Shown here one piece after another: positions 60,523 through 64,000 of a stretch of DNA of 64,000 bases. Numbering within the stretch: the first letter of the stretch is position 1; each line of letters opens with the position of its first letter. The stretch covers positions 1-64,000 of the forward strand of contig NZ_JBGOSE010000015.1 of the NCBI RefSeq assembly GCF_041538045.1. Reading direction: 5' to 3'. Below the pieces are notes generated by a model. That model was not told the DNA's origin. It saw only the letters and a program-made list of their open reading frames with translations, and did no database searches. This DNA comes from Aliiglaciecola sp041538045 (lineage in GTDB: Bacteria; Pseudomonadota; Gammaproteobacteria; Enterobacterales; Alteromonadaceae). The position numbers and the translations under genes were made by a program.

Positions 60523-61782
60523 ATGCAAACTACACATTTAACTGAAACACATTTTTCTGATCTGCCCATCCATGAGGATGTTTTAAAGGCATTAACAGAA
60601 GCAAACTTTATCCACTGCACGCCAATACAGGCGTTAAGTCTACCCCATCTTTTAGAAGGGCAAGACATTGCAGGTCAAGCTCAAACTGGAACAGGAAAAA
60701 CTATTGCTTTTCTTGTCGCCACATTTCATCGATTACTGACTCATCCAAATGAATCAGACAAGCAACCTAAAGCTATTATAATGGCACCTACTCGTGAATT
60801 GGCAGTACAAATTTACAATGACGCCGAATTATTGAGTAAACACACTGGATTATCGCTTGGTTTGATATATGGGGGTGAAGGATACCAAAGTCAACGGGAA
60901 TCTTTGCAATCAGGTGTAGATATTATAATTGGCACCACTGGCCGTATCATCGATTATTATAAACAAAATGTATTTTCATTAGAAAATATTCAAGTTGCGG
61001 TACTTGATGAAGCCGATCGTATGTTCGATTTAGGTTTTATTAAAGATATTCGATATATGTTCAGACGCATGCCTGAAGCAACCAAACGCTTAAGTATGTT
61101 GTTTTCGGCCACTTTGTCTTATCGCGTGCAAGAATTAGCTTACGAACACATGAACAATCCAACTCATGTAAAAGTTGAACACGACAAACAAACGGCGAGC
61201 CGAATCCAGGAAGAGCTATTTTATCCTTCCGATGAAGACAAAATGTTGTTACTTTTAACTTTGTTAGAAGACGAATGGCCCGAAAAAGCGATTGTTTTTG
61301 CAAATACCAAACATACGTGCGAAAAACTTAGTGACTGGCTAGAAGCTGATGGTCACCGTGTAGGACTGTTAAGTGGCGATGTGCCCCAGCGTAAACGTTT
61401 AAAAATACTAGAAGATTTTAGTAAAGATAAACTAGATATCCTAGTTGCCACCGATGTTGCTGCCCGTGGTTTGCATATTGAAAAAGTCACCCATGTATTC
61501 AATTACGACTTGCCTGATGATGCGGAAGATTATGTCCACCGAATTGGGCGAACAGGTCGCGCAGGTAAAAGTGGACATGCCATTAGCTTCGCCTGTGAAA
61601 AATATGCGTTGAATTTACCCGCAATTGAAAGCTATATTAGCCGTCCAATTCCTGTGAGTAATTATGACCAAGAATCGCTTCTTGATGATATAACGCCACC
61701 TAAACCGCAGTACAAAAAGCGACAGCAAAGTGGTAAAAGTTATCAGAAACGACCCAATAACCGTAACCAGAAAAGGCGTTAA
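60523..61782 (+). CDS. rhlB: ATP-dependent RNA helicase RhlB
   Basis: The 419-residue DEAD-box helicase (E. coli 421) has the Q motif (FIHCTPIQALSLPHLLEG), motif I AQAGTGKT-type AQTGTGKT near residue 53, PTRELAVQ, DEAD in VLDEADRMFDLGF, SAT, and HRIGRTGRAGK. A short basic tail (KRQQSGKSYQKRPNNRNQKR) binds RNA. RhlB works with RNase E and PNPase in the degradosome. Its stop overlaps the gppA start. Confidence 0.97.
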   Translation: MQTTHLTETHFSDLPIHEDVLKALTEANFIHCTPIQALSLPHLLEGQDIAGQAQTGTGKTIAFLVATFHRLLTHPNESDKQPKAIIMAPTRELAVQIYNDAELLSKHTGLSLGLIYGGEGYQSQRESLQSGVDIIIGTTGRIIDYYKQNVFSLENIQVAVLDEADRMFDLGFIKDIRYMFRRMPEATKRLSMLFSATLSYRVQELAYEHMNNPTHVKVEHDKQTASRIQEELFYPSDEDKMLLLLTLLEDEWPEKAIVFANTKHTCEKLSDWLEADGHRVGLLSGDVPQRKRLKILEDFSKDKLDILVATDVAARGLHIEKVTHVFNYDLPDDAEDYVHRIGRTGRAGKSGHAISFACEKYALNLPAIESYISRPIPVSNYDQESLLDDITPPKPQYKKRQQSGKSYQKRPNNRNQKRR

Positions 61783-63293
61783 TGGAAAATCAGCCAATTA
61801 CATCGGCAACCAATGAAGACCAACTGTACGCAGCAGTTGATCTGGGTTCCAATAGTTTTCATTTAGTTATCGTTAGAGTCGTTTCTGGCTCTGTACAAAT
61901 CATTGGCAAAGTGAAGCAAAAAGTTAAATTGGCTGCGGGCTTGAATGACAGCATGATGCTTGATCAGCTCAGCATGGAAAGAGGCTGGCATTGTTTAGAA
62001 ACCTTTGCAGAACGCTTACAAGATATTCCCTTAACAAATATCAAAGTGGTTGGCACTGCAACCTTGCGTTTAGCTAAAAATGCCCATGTTTTTATTGAAA
62101 AAGCGCAACAAATCTTAAATCAAAAACTCGAAGTGATTAGTGGCGAAGAAGAAGCCAGACAAATCTATTTAGGCGTAGCTTATACCTCTGCAAACCAAGG
62201 CAATACCTTAGTCATCGATATCGGCGGCGCCAGCACTGAAGTGATTATTGGCAATGACATGCAGCCAATTAACCTTGTGAGCTTAAACATGGGGTGCGTG
62301 ACATTTAAAGAGCGATATTTTGTTGATGGGATTATTTCCGAACAAAATATGCATAACGCCATTAAAGAAGCCAAACAAAAGCTATTGCCGGTTATTGATG
62401 ATTTTGTCTGTTTTGATTGGCAGCAATGTTTAGGTGCCTCGGGAACCCCTCAAGCGGTTGTTGAGATTCTCGTGGAACAAGGCATCAGTGATGCGATTCG
62501 TTTAGATTATTTACACAACCTAATGCAGCAATGCATCGATTGTGGCAACTTAGATAATTTAGATATTGAAGGCCTTACCGAGTCACGGCTAGCCATATTC
62601 CCCAGCGGTTTGTGTATTCTAGTTGCATTATTTGAACAGCTTAAAATCCAAGAAATGCAGATCTCTGGTGGTGCCTTAAGAGAGGGTTTAATCTACGGCA
62701 TGCTTGAGAATTGTGAAAAAAACGATCGCCGCAGTCATTCAATCAGTGAAGCCATAAAAACCTACCACATTGATGAACAACAAGCCCACAGAGTCTGCGA
62801 CGTCGCCGTCAATTTTTATAAGCAATTATGTGCACAGTCTAATATCTGTAATTTTGATGCCTTAGCCGTTATCGAAGCAGCATCGTTATTACACGAAATT
62901 GGTTTACACATAGAGTACAAACAGTACCACATGCATGGCGCGTATATTCTCAGCCATATCAACCTCAACGGTTACTCACAAATGCAGCGCAAGAGTATCC
63001 GCGATTTAGTGTTATGCCATAGAGCAGAATTAGACTTGGGTAAGTTTTCTCAATATCACCCAGATATGCAGGCTTTGTTATATGGTTTAGTTCGTATCTT
63101 AAGGTTGTCGTGTTTGCTTTCTATACGCAGAAAAGACGATTTATTGCCCGAAATAACCTTGCATGTTGATGAACAACACTGGCAGTTAACATTTCCTAAA
63201 GGTTGGCTTAGAGAACATCCCCTAATCGATGTAGAACTTGCCAACGAAAAGTGGCTACAGCACAAAGCTGGCTTACCACTTTCCTTTAGTTAG
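61782..63293 (+). CDS. gppA: Ppx/GppA-family phosphatase
   Basis: The 503-residue protein has the ASKHA fold: AAVDLGSNSFHLVIVRVVSG near residue 17, IDIGGASTEVIIGN near 145, and SGGALREGLIYGMLE. A C-terminal HD-like helical domain follows. GppA turns pppGpp into ppGpp in the stringent response; Ppx hydrolyses polyphosphate. The position after rhlB favours gppA, as in E. coli. TAATG overlap with rhlB indicates one operon. Confidence 0.92.
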   Translation: MENQPITSATNEDQLYAAVDLGSNSFHLVIVRVVSGSVQIIGKVKQKVKLAAGLNDSMMLDQLSMERGWHCLETFAERLQDIPLTNIKVVGTATLRLAKNAHVFIEKAQQILNQKLEVISGEEEARQIYLGVAYTSANQGNTLVIDIGGASTEVIIGNDMQPINLVSLNMGCVTFKERYFVDGIISEQNMHNAIKEAKQKLLPVIDDFVCFDWQQCLGASGTPQAVVEILVEQGISDAIRLDYLHNLMQQCIDCGNLDNLDIEGLTESRLAIFPSGLCILVALFEQLKIQEMQISGGALREGLIYGMLENCEKNDRRSHSISEAIKTYHIDEQQAHRVCDVAVNFYKQLCAQSNICNFDALAVIEAASLLHEIGLHIEYKQYHMHGAYILSHINLNGYSQMQRKSIRDLVLCHRAELDLGKFSQYHPDMQALLYGLVRILRLSCLLSIRRKDDLLPEITLHVDEQHWQLTFPKGWLREHPLIDVELANEKWLQHKAGLPLSFS

Positions 63294-63311
63294 TTCAGGT
63301 AGCTTACTTTT

Positions 63312-64000
63312 TTAATACAATAAACTATAAATAGTACGGCGAGATTTAGACTTCAGTGGATCGCCGTCTGGCATCGCATTAATCATATCTAAAGTATATT
63401 TTCGAGCTTCACCGAAGCTTAGGTCCTTTTTAAGCACCGCAAATAGTAACTCTAATGCTTCTTCAGGCTTATTTGCTTGGTGCAACTGTACAGCTAATTC
63501 AACCTTAAGTTCTAAATTATCAGGATCTTGTGCTAACTTCTCTTGAAGTTGTTTAATTTCCGGAGATTCAGACGCTTTTTCTAGCAATTCAACTTTACCC
63601 ACAATGCTATGGTAGTAACCATTTTGATCAACCAACAGAATATTATCGAGCAATAGTTGGGCTTGTTTAGTATTGCCTAACTCCACATAACAATCTGCTA
63701 ATACAAGGGCTATATCCGTTCTTTCTGGGTCTAGATCATGGGCTTGTTTAGCAATTGTAAATGCTTCTTGATAGTTACCTTGGTTAACCAAGGCTACGGC
63801 TTTTTCGTAAAACCCATCTACCGCATTCGGTAAGTGTTTTTCCAATAGTTCTTGAACTTGCTCTTCCATCATAGGGCCTGCAAACCCATCCACAGGCTGA
63901 CCGTCTTTAACAAGAATGACAGTCGGTAAACTTTGAATTCCAAACTGCTGGGCTATTTGTTGTTCTTGTTCACAATTTACATTGGCATATATTAAATGTT
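63312..64000 (-). CDS. cnoX: CnoX/YbbN co-chaperedoxin, 5' end cut by window edge
   Basis: The minus-strand frame is open from the edge to a stop at 63312, so the N-terminus is missing. The visible part begins in the thioredoxin fold: VNCEQEQQIAQQFGIQSLPT has the cis-Pro loop, and TVILVKDGQPVDGFAG follows. Next come TPR-like helices with YEKAVALVNQGNYQEAFTIA and LELKVELAVQLHQANKPEEA. CnoX hands proteins damaged by oxidation to GroEL and DnaK. The WCxxC-like site would lie outside the window, so redox activity cannot be judged. Confidence 0.9.
   Translation of the reverse strand, partial: HLIYANVNCEQEQQIAQQFGIQSLPTVILVKDGQPVDGFAGPMMEEQVQELLEKHLPNAVDGFYEKAVALVNQGNYQEAFTIAKQAHDLDPERTDIALVLADCYVELGNTKQAQLLLDNILLVDQNGYYHSIVGKVELLEKASESPEIKQLQEKLAQDPDNLELKVELAVQLHQANKPEEALELLFAVLKKDLSFGEARKYTLDMINAMPDGDPLKSKSRRTIYSLLY

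Overview
The window reads as chromosomal DNA of a marine gammaproteobacterium in the Alteromonadales, most like the Alteromonas/Glaciecola/Paraglaciecola group. This is inferred from AT-rich coding style, a FabR-controlled desaturase, TIGR03899, DUF5610-like and DUF2333 families, YghU, a psp operon with a sigma-54 site, an NSS sodium symporter, NhaA, and the rhlB-trxA-rho-gppA neighbourhood. No rRNA, CRISPR array, phage or insertion sequence was seen. There is one tRNA (Thr, anticodon TGT).

Layout. 1-4000: a secreted TPR protein cut by the window edge, a decayed type IV prepilin gene, and two periplasmic family-3 solute-binding proteins. 4011-9219: a complete S10 ribosomal operon (rpsJ to rpsQ) on the minus strand, with its promoter, an L4-type leader and a terminator directly after rpsQ. 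Neither spc nor str genes flank it. 9349-10296: a compact locus of two short peptides with double-glycine leaders, an internal terminator, and two paralogous 70-residue membrane proteins. It reads as an undescribed two-peptide bacteriocin/microcin with immunity candidates and is the most interesting item here. 10359-14107: an orphan GAF/GspE-type ATPase and a DUF5610-like protein. 14323-17309: trmA, fabR and a delta-9 desaturase with a near-perfect FabR operator. 17400-22723: a small secreted protein, a uracil-DNA glycosylase-family protein, a REC/GGDEF/EAL regulator, a TIGR03899 protein and yghU. 22754-22920: two REP-like hairpin repeats. 22938-27227: the assimilatory sulfite operon cysJIH.

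27342-32788: envelope proteins (outer membrane barrel, DUF2333, PCu(A)C copper chaperone), a reduced psp operon with a sigma-54-type promoter, a MarR regulator and a two-gene unit of tiny envelope proteins. 33012-43032: dusA, a CBS protein preceded by an overlapping mini-ORF, an MDR oxidoreductase, an RNase J-like protein whose conserved N-terminus implies an ATT start, an HNH nuclease, tandem YihG-like acyltransferases and a YbdG-like channel. 43362-53414: yggN-like, YeeZ-like, an NSS transporter, an SDR, msrA, a lipoprotein, a PhoD-like phosphatase, fldB, an HExxH protein and a lone ExbD. 53554-64000: tRNA-Thr, purEK, nhaA, an exported M20 amidohydrolase, rho, trxA, rhlB, gppA and the C-terminal part of a CnoX/YbbN co-chaperedoxin.

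Most of the content is housekeeping: translation (S10 operon, trmA, dusA), RNA decay and termination (RhlB, Rho, RNase J-like), sulfur assimilation, purine synthesis, and redox or envelope stress (TrxA, MsrA, FldB, Psp, CnoX). The accessory interest lies in the bacteriocin-like locus, several genes below usual size cut-offs, one non-canonical start, a pilin relic and several leader hairpins. All family assignments are by eye; no database search was run.
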